In this document: positions 34,660 to 42,403 of the stretch, in pieces
How the letters are laid out: every line of letters begins with the position of its first letter
Position numbering within the stretch: position 1 is the stretch's first letter
Source of the DNA: G963676655 sp963678305
Lineage (GTDB): Bacteria > Verrucomicrobiota > Lentisphaeria > Victivallales > Victivallaceae
Assembly: GCA_963678305.2 (NCBI GenBank)
Contig: CAXXVV010000004.1
Location: 124,001 to 188,000 of the forward strand
Reading direction: 5' to 3'
Length of the DNA stretch: 64,000 nucleotides
Translations under genes and position numbers: made by a program
The notes under the pieces: model-generated
The model's input: only the letters and a program-made list of their open reading frames with translations
Told to the model about the DNA's origin: nothing
Databases searched by the model: none

Positions 34660-35292
34660 TTATTGACCGTTGTATCTTTCAAAATCATTTTTAAACATAG
34701 TTGGATTTCCAATGAGACCTGGGGCATAATTATGTTCTATGTATTCAAGCACCACTTTTGCTATAGTTTCATCTACTATTCTATGACTTGGGCCCTTTTT
34801 ACAAAATCTGCTTTGAATATCTTCAGGTATATCGATACCATCAACACCTAAATAGAAGAAATAATTTGAAATTAAAACAGCATCACTTGTAGATGTATCT
34901 CTTTTTAAATTGTAGTAATTAGTTTTACCTTCTTCATAACTATGATGGGAGTCATCTTGAACCCATTGTTTAATATCATCAACAATTTCTGTATAATGAT
35001 AAATGTTATCCCCATACATTTTTTTGTGGCTACCATTAATTACAGGTTTTTTTCTCTGAAAGCGTGGGTCATTATAATACGAATTAAAATTTGTTTTCTC
35101 TGTAACCTTCATTGCATATACTAGTTTAGGTTTCCTCTTTCCTGCAATTGATGATGTTCCCAAAACCCAATCGCCCACATTAGCCATTTTTCTTATCAAG
35201 GGCTTGCATGTAGCAAGAGTACAATATTGTCCAAACGGATTGGGGGCAAAACCAAAATCCCTAGGTATAACGTATGAATAATATGTAGTCAT
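34660..35292 (-). CDS. Nmad2 (nucleotide modification associated domain 2) protein
   Basis: 210 aa. The N-terminus TYYSYVIPRDFGFAPNPFGQ, then CTLATCKPLIRKMANVGDWV and LGTSS, is the Nmad2 signature, followed by LVYAMKVTEKTNF. Nmad2 was named from its repeated presence in gene clusters that make modified DNA bases; its biochemical activity is not known. The start codon shares one base with the stop of the upstream TIR gene (TAATG), so the two are translationally coupled. It is followed 9 bases later by the TIR-TIR-SLOG gene. Placing this domain between TIR genes and two thymidine-nucleotide enzymes is the central oddity of the operon. Confidence 0.85.
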   Translation of the reverse strand: MTTYYSYVIPRDFGFAPNPFGQYCTLATCKPLIRKMANVGDWVLGTSSIAGKRKPKLVYAMKVTEKTNFNSYYNDPRFQRKKPVINGSHKKMYGDNIYHYTEIVDDIKQWVQDDSHHSYEEGKTNYYNLKRDTSTSDAVLISNYFFYLGVDGIDIPEDIQSRFCKKGPSHRIVDETIAKVVLEYIEHNYAPGLIGNPTMFKNDFERYNGQ

Positions 35293-35768
35293 TAGCAGTT
35301 GCCTCGATCCATTTTTCTTGAGTTAATCCAAGGAGTTCCATCTGGATTTGTAAAATCATTACACTTCCCATTGATCGCATCAATAATTTTCCCAGAATTC
35401 CATCCTACAAGAGCATCTCCATACTCTTTGAAATTACTTGGCACATCAGAATCTTTAGCTCCTTGAATGAAAACTCCTATGATCGGCTTCCCTAATTTAT
35501 GTGATTGCTCTATCTCCCAGTCAACCCACTCTCTCGTATGCGTTTGAGGACCAATAAGAACAATAGTACTTCCTGCCCACCTAATGCCTTTATTTAGCAA
35601 GCTTTCAATGTACTTGGGGTCTGATGCTTGGTTTGGTTTTGTACTATCCATAGAGCTGTTTCTTAGAACACATCCATTATCGGAAAGTAACTTCTTTAAT
35701 GCTTGAACACTATCATCATCTTCCCCATAATGACTAATAAATACATTTTTTTGCTCTTTGCCATTCAT
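35292..35768 (-). CDS. TIR-domain protein (MTH538/ThsB-like)
   Basis: 158 aa from the ATG at 35768, chosen because GGGAG lies 8 bases before it (an upstream GTG at 35777 is possible). It starts KNVFISHYGEDDDSV (TIR box 1), then IRWAGSTIVLIGPQTHTREW and VDWEIEQSHKLGKPIIGVFI with the catalytic Glu in VDWEIE (about E85). Its short C-terminus (WINSRKMDRGNC) looks simpler than that of the 201-aa TIR protein, so the two are not recent duplicates. It overlaps the Nmad2 start by one base. NAD+ cleavage or cyclisation is inferred from the family. Confidence 0.87.
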   Translation of the reverse strand: MNGKEQKNVFISHYGEDDDSVQALKKLLSDNGCVLRNSSMDSTKPNQASDPKYIESLLNKGIRWAGSTIVLIGPQTHTREWVDWEIEQSHKLGKPIIGVFIQGAKDSDVPSNFKEYGDALVGWNSGKIIDAINGKCNDFTNPDGTPWINSRKMDRGNC

Positions 35769-35832
35769 AATAATCACTCCCTATTTGATTTGTTGTTGAC
35801 TTTGCTTTATTCTATCACAATATAACTCCATT

Positions 35833-37335
35833 TTATATTTCATATATGTTGTATCTTTGTTTCGCGTGATGATTACCATCCTCTGGTCCTGTTACTATGA
35901 CCTCATTAAAAACTTGCCTTGTAGAACTAAAATTAAATTCCCAAGGTATCAGTGTTTGTTCAAAATAAATAATCCATACAAACCTCATATTTCTTTTTAC
36001 ATCATCAACAGCAGGTCTCAGCCGTTCATGCCAAGTTTTAAAAATTCTAAAAGAATTCTTTTTCTGTAAATCATATCTGCACTCTGGAAACGTAAAGCTA
36101 CACCGAATTTCACTTTTGCTTTTATTAATATCTAATTTTTCTAGTTTTACTACTGAAGCTCCAGATTTTTTGTCAGATATAATATCTGACATCGTAGGAC
36201 GATTCCATTCATGGAGATCGTCGCATAACATTAGAATAAAAGCTAAATTATTCGCTAAAATATGATACACCTTGGGTGTTGTATGTGATGCAATTGCATG
36301 TAACATCTCTACCCGTATCGCAAATTGTCTCGCATCTTCAAACTCCAGACCTTTTGCATCCTCAACAGTTGCATCTGTCTCTAAAAAATATGTTAATGAT
36401 CTCAGTAAAATTAAACTGCTAATCATTCCGTGGTCAAAGACTTCCCACGATTTTGAATATTTGGTGAAGTATTTGGGTCTAACATGAGTGCTAAATTTTC
36501 GCGGAGCTTGATTATCTTTATTGAATTCAACAGAAGAAGCTAACAGTGTTAGTAGATGCTTAACCAAATAAGAATGCTGATGACCAATACTAAATTCCGA
36601 TGGTTTAAAGTCAACTCGTCCAAACTTTTCAAGCATTTTTTTCAATTGAGAGTTTATGAGATCTACTTTTTGCAACGGATAGCCTAAGTCATGGGTAAGC
36701 GCAACAATCGTCCACATTGCACCAATTTCTGCTGAAGAAACAGTTTGCCTTCTCAACCTTCTAACTTTTCTCTTATCTGCATAATTAAGATTGGCGGATT
36801 CCTTAACCTCGATATCAATCACACTTGAAACTCTGAATGAACAATACTCAACACAATCAGTTAAAATATGCAAGCCTATTAGCCAGACAAATAATGGATG
36901 CTGTACGTGGTCACGATAAAACTCATCAGATCCATATAGGATTGATTCAAAATTTGTGAATTCATTGAAGTACGAATATAATTCCTCAACCCCATATGCA
37001 TTTAGTTTGCGTGCCTTTGCTGCATCTTTTACTGTAGACTTCTTATCTTTTTTTATGAACGAACGTTCACGCGCATCGTTGATCCTCAGAAAGTTTATTG
37101 CATCAACAATAATTTCTTTCCATAACTCAACCAGTTCATTCGTTTTAATATCTTCTAAGGGTCTAACTTTTCTTTTGTTATTACATATATTAAATACACT
37201 TTTGAGTGCTCTTTTTGACTCATCCCCTATAAATAGCATTAGATACTGGGTCTTTTTATGAAATACCTCTTTATTATTTACCAAATAATAAATGTTTTTT
37301 AATAATTCTTCTTCATTCTTTAAGTCAATAATCAT
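35833..37335 (-). CDS. HD-domain phosphohydrolase-like protein
   Basis: 500 aa, closest family not recognised. The metal-site pattern of HD hydrolases is visible: YRDHVQHPLFVW (His about 143 and 146), ALTHDLGYPL (HD at about 215-216), IGHQHSYLVKHLL (His about 255) and LHAIASHTTPKVYH (about 352). The N-terminal 130 residues are helical and charged (RSFIKKDKKSTVKDAAKARK); the C-terminal 100 are probably a small beta domain. HD enzymes hydrolyse phosphate esters of nucleotides, and some antiviral ones destroy dNTPs. In this operon, between a thymidylate-synthase homologue and a TIR gene, dNTP or cyclic-nucleotide hydrolysis is plausible but unproven. GGGTGA precedes the ATG. Confidence 0.65.
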   Translation of the reverse strand: MIIDLKNEEELLKNIYYLVNNKEVFHKKTQYLMLFIGDESKRALKSVFNICNNKRKVRPLEDIKTNELVELWKEIIVDAINFLRINDARERSFIKKDKKSTVKDAAKARKLNAYGVEELYSYFNEFTNFESILYGSDEFYRDHVQHPLFVWLIGLHILTDCVEYCSFRVSSVIDIEVKESANLNYADKRKVRRLRRQTVSSAEIGAMWTIVALTHDLGYPLQKVDLINSQLKKMLEKFGRVDFKPSEFSIGHQHSYLVKHLLTLLASSVEFNKDNQAPRKFSTHVRPKYFTKYSKSWEVFDHGMISSLILLRSLTYFLETDATVEDAKGLEFEDARQFAIRVEMLHAIASHTTPKVYHILANNLAFILMLCDDLHEWNRPTMSDIISDKKSGASVVKLEKLDINKSKSEIRCSFTFPECRYDLQKKNSFRIFKTWHERLRPAVDDVKRNMRFVWIIYFEQTLIPWEFNFSSTRQVFNEVIVTGPEDGNHHAKQRYNIYEI

Positions 37336-37371
37336 TTCTCACCCATTATTTTTTACTTTAAAAATATTTTT

Positions 37372-38370
37372 CTATTTCCATTTTCTGTCAGCCCAATTTT
37401 GCCACAAATTTTTGAGTAATTCATTTGTGCATGCGTTTTTAAAATCAAGAGCAAGACATGTGTCTCCGTACCTCATTATGGCATCTGCGACAATAATATA
37501 AAAAATATTTTTCCATGGTTGTGGAAGAGACTGATTGAATAGCTTATATAATGATTCTGATGAAGGCCTTGAGTTGGATAGTTGTCGCATTACTGAGTAT
37601 ATGAACTTCAGATATGAGTTTGATTCTTCATAAGAACATGCCAAATTATCATGGTTCACCTCTTCAGAATTGAAGTCAAGAGAATTTTTTAAATAGTTAA
37701 ATTGTTTTTCATAAATATGTAGACTGTCACTCAGGTGATTATATGATCCCACCTCTAAGTTTAGCCACCCGGCCATAAGTTCTTGAATAGTTGTAAACTG
37801 AATAAAATTATACGGCAACCCCAGAAATAGATCATTACTTCTCATGACCTGCATCCATTCAAGTTTTCCGTCTCGAACTTTGAGCATGGAACTAATATTA
37901 CATGGTATATCTGCTGCTCGCGGAATTCCGCCTTCGTGAGGCAAGTCGATGTGGCTATCCCATATTTGCAAAACTACTTGTCTTGAGGTTGGATTTGATT
38001 TTAAGGTTAGATAAGCATTCTTTAATTGATCCATTTTAAAATGCTCTCTGAGGCGAAACCCATATGCTCCATGGTACTCATTATCGTTACCGGCGTATTT
38101 GGGCAAAGCAGAGTTCCAAAAATTAATTACACTACTTTCATTTGCCCCATTCATAATCCAAACAACTTCGGCCAGCGCAAATGCAGGATTTATTGACGGT
38201 TTTCTAGAATATATCCATCGCTGTCGTGGGTTGCTTAGCGAAAGGCACACGTGTAAATGCTCTTTCATGGGACCACAGCGGCTTTGTAAAACAGGAGGAT
38301 TATGAGAAACAAAATCTTCTGCTACTTGTCTCCATATTTCGTTAGCGCTGTTACCCTCATAGAAAATCAT
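37372..38370 (-). CDS. thymidylate synthase-family protein (predicted dUMP methylase or hydroxymethylase)
   Basis: 332 aa. ThyA landmarks occur in order: AEVVWIMNGAN (equivalent of ELLWFL-G-TN), YHGAYGFRLRE (YG-WR), NPTSRQVVLQIWD (D-SRR-WNP), the catalytic Cys in ADIPCNISSM (about C157), RSNDLFLGLPYNFIQF (RS-D-LG-PFN) and HLSDSLHIYE (H-GD-HIY). The Asn of LPYNF corresponds to the residue that selects uracil over cytosine (Asn in dUMP enzymes, Asp in dCMP hydroxymethylases), pointing to a dUMP substrate. The His after the catalytic Cys is Asn, and the tryptophan-containing loop before YHG is divergent, so the product may be 5-hydroxymethyl-dUMP. The ATG overlaps the stop of the kinase fusion (ATGA). 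Confidence 0.82.
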   Translation of the reverse strand: MIFYEGNSANEIWRQVAEDFVSHNPPVLQSRCGPMKEHLHVCLSLSNPRQRWIYSRKPSINPAFALAEVVWIMNGANESSVINFWNSALPKYAGNDNEYHGAYGFRLREHFKMDQLKNAYLTLKSNPTSRQVVLQIWDSHIDLPHEGGIPRAADIPCNISSMLKVRDGKLEWMQVMRSNDLFLGLPYNFIQFTTIQELMAGWLNLEVGSYNHLSDSLHIYEKQFNYLKNSLDFNSEEVNHDNLACSYEESNSYLKFIYSVMRQLSNSRPSSESLYKLFNQSLPQPWKNIFYIIVADAIMRYGDTCLALDFKNACTNELLKNLWQNWADRKWK

Positions 38371-40019
38371 ATCAAATCCTCTTGATGATAAACGTTTTTC
38401 TGAATTTCTTCCATCTTCTCATTAATGTTCCACTTCGGAGGATAAAAATACTTTATGGGGTCATTATTTATTTGAAACTTTTGTTTGATTCTAGACCTTC
38501 CCGATATCCCAAGCAATTCAGGATGTGCAACTCTTGAGTACTTATCAACTTCACAGAATAAGTTTTGACAATCAATAAGTTGAAGTTTTCTACCAAATAA
38601 GTTATCAAATGGAATTCCCAGTCTATCGAACTGTTCATCTTGCTCTTCAGTTACTTTTTTTATCAAGTCAGCATCAGTCCTGCCGCTGTTGGATGAAAAA
38701 CATTTTTTTATTCCATCTTTTGCTCCTGGACCTGGACACACAAACGACATTTCGTCAAAATCAGTAAGTGTACTGTAATTTAGGTCTATAGTTAACTGGT
38801 ATGCAAGAAAATCCCCAATTGTTGGACAAGCCCTAAGCATATCAAAGACATGCGACATACTAGTTGCTCCAATAATCTTTTCCGGCAAGTTATCATTAAT
38901 CATAAGCTCAATCAGCTTAAGATTGTTTTGGTGCTTATAATTGTAGCCGAAAGAGCTTTTCCCTGATGGCATAATGTATGCCGCAGAATAAATTTTATTT
39001 TTAGAATTTATAGAATCAGTAAGGATTTTATCATACTTCCTGAAATCATAGTCTTCATAAAATATTTCTCCAAACTCTTCTTTCAATAATTCCCAAGTTG
39101 AAATTCTATTAAATAGTTTAAATAGTATTATACGGAAAAATGTATCAAGAGAAGAACCCTGAAAATCATTATCGTAAATAACATTTCGAATTAAATACTG
39201 ACTAACACGATCAGATGCCCTATAAGCGTTTGTAAATTTGTGCACTTTTAGTATAGGGTCTGTCGTCCAGGGAGAAGACTCTCCTCGCGCTCGCTTAAAG
39301 AAGATTTTTTGACGTTCAGCAGCAAAGCGCCAGTAGGTATCATAAACAGGTGTTGGCTTTATCACAGATTTTTTACAAATTATATTTAAATTTGAAGGCT
39401 GCTTCTCGATTATTTTTTGAGTAATTAATTTAATGTTTGTATCCATATCACCTTGATTGTTTTGTATCTTTCTTACTCGAATAGAGGAATTCTCCGCAAG
39501 TTTATTATATTCTTTATTAAGTAATCCCCATTTTGATTTCTCAGAAATTGATCTATACGGAATATCTGACTGAATAAGAAAAAGTTCAATATTTTTGACT
39601 TTTTTCCAAAAATATAATTCTAAGCCAATTGCCATTTTTAACGGCCGAGGCTTTATCCCTGCGGTAATGCCATAAACCCAAGTAGACCACCAATTTCTAT
39701 CAAGAAGGACAATTGCCCCTTCGTTAATAGCAGGTTTAATCTCATTCTCTATACAGTCAATATGAGCAGAAATATGAAGCATTTGAAGTGTTAAAGGATG
39801 TATATTCTGAAGGTCAAATGTTTCTGGTTTGTGGTGTAAGTCGTAAACAAGCTTTCCGATCGAATGTGGTTGTTGTCCAGGAAAAGACAATGAACAAACT
39901 TTCACATCTTCTAATAGAAGCTTCCTTTCAACTCCTCTGATAATGGTACTTTTACCAACACCATCGGGTCCTTCGAATATCCAAACAGCCCCATTTTGAC
40001 TTGTTGTTTGTTTTTTCAT
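38367..40019 (-). CDS. thymidylate-kinase-like domain fused to 5-hmdU DNA kinase / thymine pyrophosphorylase helical domain
   Basis: 550 aa, two modules. Residues about 10-210 are a P-loop nucleotide kinase of the dTMP-kinase type: IFEGPDGVGKSTIIRGVE (Walker A), LSFPGQ and VLLDRNWWSTWVYGITAG (DR-Y-S-AYQ equivalent). Residues about 225-540 match the HMUDK/alpha-glutamyl-putrescinyl-thymine pyrophosphorylase helical family: YWRFAAERQKIFFKRARG, PWTTDPIL, KFTNAYRASDRVSQYLIRN and CPTIGDFLAYQLTIDL with a helix-hairpin-helix-like CPGPGAKDGIKKCF. Phage proteins of this family work in hypermodification of 5-hydroxymethyluracil in DNA. It is first in the operon; about 200 AT-rich bases precede it. Acting on hmU here is inferred. 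Confidence 0.82.
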   Translation of the reverse strand: MKKQTTSQNGAVWIFEGPDGVGKSTIIRGVERKLLLEDVKVCSLSFPGQQPHSIGKLVYDLHHKPETFDLQNIHPLTLQMLHISAHIDCIENEIKPAINEGAIVLLDRNWWSTWVYGITAGIKPRPLKMAIGLELYFWKKVKNIELFLIQSDIPYRSISEKSKWGLLNKEYNKLAENSSIRVRKIQNNQGDMDTNIKLITQKIIEKQPSNLNIICKKSVIKPTPVYDTYWRFAAERQKIFFKRARGESSPWTTDPILKVHKFTNAYRASDRVSQYLIRNVIYDNDFQGSSLDTFFRIILFKLFNRISTWELLKEEFGEIFYEDYDFRKYDKILTDSINSKNKIYSAAYIMPSGKSSFGYNYKHQNNLKLIELMINDNLPEKIIGATSMSHVFDMLRACPTIGDFLAYQLTIDLNYSTLTDFDEMSFVCPGPGAKDGIKKCFSSNSGRTDADLIKKVTEEQDEQFDRLGIPFDNLFGRKLQLIDCQNLFCEVDKYSRVAHPELLGISGRSRIKQKFQINNDPIKYFYPPKWNINEKMEEIQKNVYHQEDLI

Positions 40020-40217
40020 TTCAATATTAACACCCCTAAAATTCAGTTTATTTTACAATAACTATTAATCGTACAACAGTCAATCGTTATTTTTATTTTT
40101 ATTTTCTTTTTTTTAATCGCTAAACAATAATTAGTAACATAATATATAACATCTCACTGATCTTAAAAGTTCCTGCATTATTTACCTAATTAAACCGATA
40201 GTCCTCATATATCAATA
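40020..40217. promoter_or_regulatory. AT-rich promoter region of the TIR/base-modification operon
   Basis: The only sizeable gap upstream of the seven-gene operon. It is very AT-rich (TTTTTATTTTTATTTTC runs on the plus strand) and must hold the operon promoter and any terminator of the HTH gene to its right. No specific -35/-10 pair stands out. Confidence 0.35.
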
Positions 40218-40517
40218 CTACTTCTTCATAATTTCTACAATATGTTCTAGTTTAAAGCGTATGTGACGAGGACCAAGTTTCCAATATTTTATTTCTCCGG
40301 CTTGGCACATGCGGTCGATTGTGCGAGTGGAGACTTTCAGCATCTTTGCAACTTCTGCTCTGGTGAGAACTGTCGGTGTCGCTTTGGCTCTTTCTTGTTG
40401 GATGCTTTCGGGCTCAAGAGCTAACCTTAATCTTTTGTGTTCGTTTTCTGATATCTTTCCGGTGTTTTCCAGAAAACCTATGAAGTCAATAACTTGTGTT
40501 CTTGTTTCGTTGCGCAT
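40218..40517 (-). CDS. excisionase-like (MerR-type HTH_17) DNA-binding protein
   Basis: 99 aa. The C-terminal half is a MerR-like winged helix of the excisionase family: LTRAEVAKMLKVSTRTIDRM, then CQAGEIKYWKLGPRHIRFK. The N-terminal half (about residues 1-45) is an amphipathic helix likely for dimerisation. GGAAC precedes the ATG. It starts 12 bases after the kinase stop, so it ends the kinase/PP2C/vWA operon. It could be a genuine Xis, but no integrase is in the window; a local repressor of this block or the following TIR operon is equally possible. Confidence 0.75.
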   Translation of the reverse strand: MRNETRTQVIDFIGFLENTGKISENEHKRLRLALEPESIQQERAKATPTVLTRAEVAKMLKVSTRTIDRMCQAGEIKYWKLGPRHIRFKLEHIVEIMKK

Positions 40518-40529
40518 GGTTTGTTCCTT

Positions 40530-41597
40530 TCATCTAAGGTTGAATACAAGTTGTATATTTGCGATTTTCAGGCAACTTGAATTTGTAATCTTTATCCAGT
40601 TTTTTGAAATGAGTGTACCATCCAGAAAGGCTTGGTTTTTATTGGCAATATCACGAATTTTGGCCGTAGTTCCACTGTAAGTACATTCAAATTGCTTTTC
40701 TGAAATATAATTATTCTGTGGAGCTATCTCATTTCTACCCAAAGTAAATGTTCCAATAGGAATAATTAACGTCTTTCCGTCTCTACGAGTAAAACTGAAC
40801 TCGTACTTTGCCCGTGAACTTATCGGATTTTCCAGATTATTCAGAAGATCCCGGGCGGTCTGGTAACGTTTTTCCGGAGCTGGATTTATTGCCTTAGCAA
40901 TAATCCTGGCTGTATTGGGGAATCTCTTAGTAATGCTTGAAATCTCCAGATTGTAATTCTGAGAAGCAAACTGGTTTGTACCGATAATGGCTTCATACAG
41001 CACTATCCCGATGGAATAAATATCGACTGCCGCTGACAATTTTTTCCGTTGGGCTAACTCAGGTGGCGCATAAGGTTGGGTCCCAAGTGATATTTCAGGT
41101 ATTTTACCAATTCTTTCAAAACAGGTAAGGTCGATTATTTTTACCTGTCCGGTATTGTTGATAAGGATATTTTCCGGTTTAATATCGGTGAACAGCAGAT
41201 TATGACGATGCATATCACAAGCCGCAATCGCCAAACGGGTTCCCAGGTGAATCACATTATCTTCGGCAAGACCGTCTCCACAACAAAGAATATCACTTAG
41301 GTTACGCCCACGGATATACGACATGACTGAATGCAAATAACCTTTGTCTTCGAACACCTCGTTTGAAGTGACCAAATAGGAACTATTCAGATTCAGACTG
41401 GCTTCTTCATGAATACGTTCGCGCATTTTATCCGAAAGACTTTCCGGCTTGAATCTCTTGACCACAACCTTTTTACCGGAATTAGTTTCACAAATCACGG
41501 CTATAGCGGTCCCTCCTGGAGAACCGGCAATATTGATAACCTTGTAATTACCAATACGACTGCCGACTTCAGGTATAAAATTAGCATCATCAAACAT
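40530..41597 (-). CDS. Ser/Thr protein kinase with C-terminal FHA-like domain
   Basis: 355 aa. The eukaryotic-like kinase domain spans about residues 12-265: an atypical glycine loop (NIAGSPGGTAIAV), VVVKRFKPES with the ATP-anchoring Lys (about K47), LFTDIKPENILIN with the catalytic Asp (about D138; HRD is FTD), IIDLTCF in place of DFG (metal Asp about D156), and LGTQPYAPPELAQ as the activation-loop end. Residues about 270-355 resemble an FHA fold (TFTLGRNEIAPQNNYISEKQ, AFLDGTLISKNW) that may bind phosphothreonine. GGAGG precedes the ATG. It overlaps the PP2C gene by 8 bases. Kinase, phosphatase and vWA protein probably form a phosphorylation switch. Confidence 0.88.
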   Translation of the reverse strand: MFDDANFIPEVGSRIGNYKVINIAGSPGGTAIAVICETNSGKKVVVKRFKPESLSDKMRERIHEEASLNLNSSYLVTSNEVFEDKGYLHSVMSYIRGRNLSDILCCGDGLAEDNVIHLGTRLAIAACDMHRHNLLFTDIKPENILINNTGQVKIIDLTCFERIGKIPEISLGTQPYAPPELAQRKKLSAAVDIYSIGIVLYEAIIGTNQFASQNYNLEISSITKRFPNTARIIAKAINPAPEKRYQTARDLLNNLENPISSRAKYEFSFTRRDGKTLIIPIGTFTLGRNEIAPQNNYISEKQFECTYSGTTAKIRDIANKNQAFLDGTLISKNWIKITNSSCLKIANIQLVFNLR

Positions 41598-42393
41598 ACC
41601 CGAGCCTCCTGCGCTTTTTGTGAAGGATTAATTTTCGACGCATTTTGCTCCTGGGATATTCTTTAACCTTTGTTGCCACAACAGTAATATTATCACTGGA
41701 GCCATGTTCAAGAGCAGAAATAATGATCTTATCCGGCAAACACTCGGTCAGATGAGTCTTAGCGAAAATATCCCCAATTTTCTCTTTCGGGATACAATCA
41801 ATGCCATCACTTGCGATAGCTACAGAAAATGGCGGCTTGCACACTTTCACATTGACGCTTGGAGTTGCATCTTTGAAGCCGATACAACGAGTCAGGGTAG
41901 AAGCCAAACTGGTTTGTTTTTCAATCTTCTCCCTGTCCTCTCCCTGTGAAATCAGCATTTCCGCCAGAGTGTGTGACGGACAGGCGAGACTGGAGAGTTG
42001 ACTGGGGCAATAAAGTAAACATGGACTGTCACCGACCCAAAAAGTAATAACCGTAGCTTTATATATAAGTACCAACGTCAGGGTTGTCCCGCACGAATTA
42101 AGGTTCTGACAAAGAAATTTCAAGTTATCAATGTCTTCTGTAGTATGTTTGATCGCATTTCTTCCAAGCTGGATAAGTTTCCTAAGAGTGACTTTTTCCA
42201 TTCTTGAGAGACCATAAACGATCTCTCCGCTAAGAAATCTTGCCGCACAATCTGCAATAACCTCTCCGCCTTTACCGCCATTGCCATCGCAAAGAAGCAT
42301 GATCTTTACACCGTTTATGGTAAATTCAGAACTTCGGTCCTGATTAACCTGTCGAAGGCCGGTTGTTGTTGCTGAAGCACTAAGATATTTCAT
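41590..42393 (-). CDS. PP2C-family Ser/Thr protein phosphatase
   Basis: 267 aa. PP2C metal-binding motifs are present: GLRQVNQDRSSEF, MLLCDGNGGKGGE (DG-GG), FWVGDSPCLLY (GDS), VAIASDGIDCI (SDG) and HGSSDNITVVATKV (DN). A basic tail (RSKMRRKLILHKKRRRLGY) follows the domain. It would reverse phosphorylation by the kinase encoded next and is translationally coupled to it (8-base overlap). GAGGA precedes the ATG, and the vWA gene ends 10 bases upstream. Confidence 0.9.
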   Translation of the reverse strand: MKYLSASATTTGLRQVNQDRSSEFTINGVKIMLLCDGNGGKGGEVIADCAARFLSGEIVYGLSRMEKVTLRKLIQLGRNAIKHTTEDIDNLKFLCQNLNSCGTTLTLVLIYKATVITFWVGDSPCLLYCPSQLSSLACPSHTLAEMLISQGEDREKIEKQTSLASTLTRCIGFKDATPSVNVKVCKPPFSVAIASDGIDCIPKEKIGDIFAKTHLTECLPDKIIISALEHGSSDNITVVATKVKEYPRSKMRRKLILHKKRRRLGYV

Positions 42394-42403
42394 TTTTTAT
42401 TCC

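Noticed and set aside
32009..35768. Plain Thoeris (ThsA/ThsB) call for the TIR genes
   Set aside because: No SIR2-SLOG ThsA is present; the SLOG protein carries TIR domains, and the genes are interleaved with Nmad2 and base-modification enzymes.
40218..40517. Genuine phage or ICE excisionase
   Set aside because: The fold fits, but without an integrase or attachment sites only a generic HTH call is supported.
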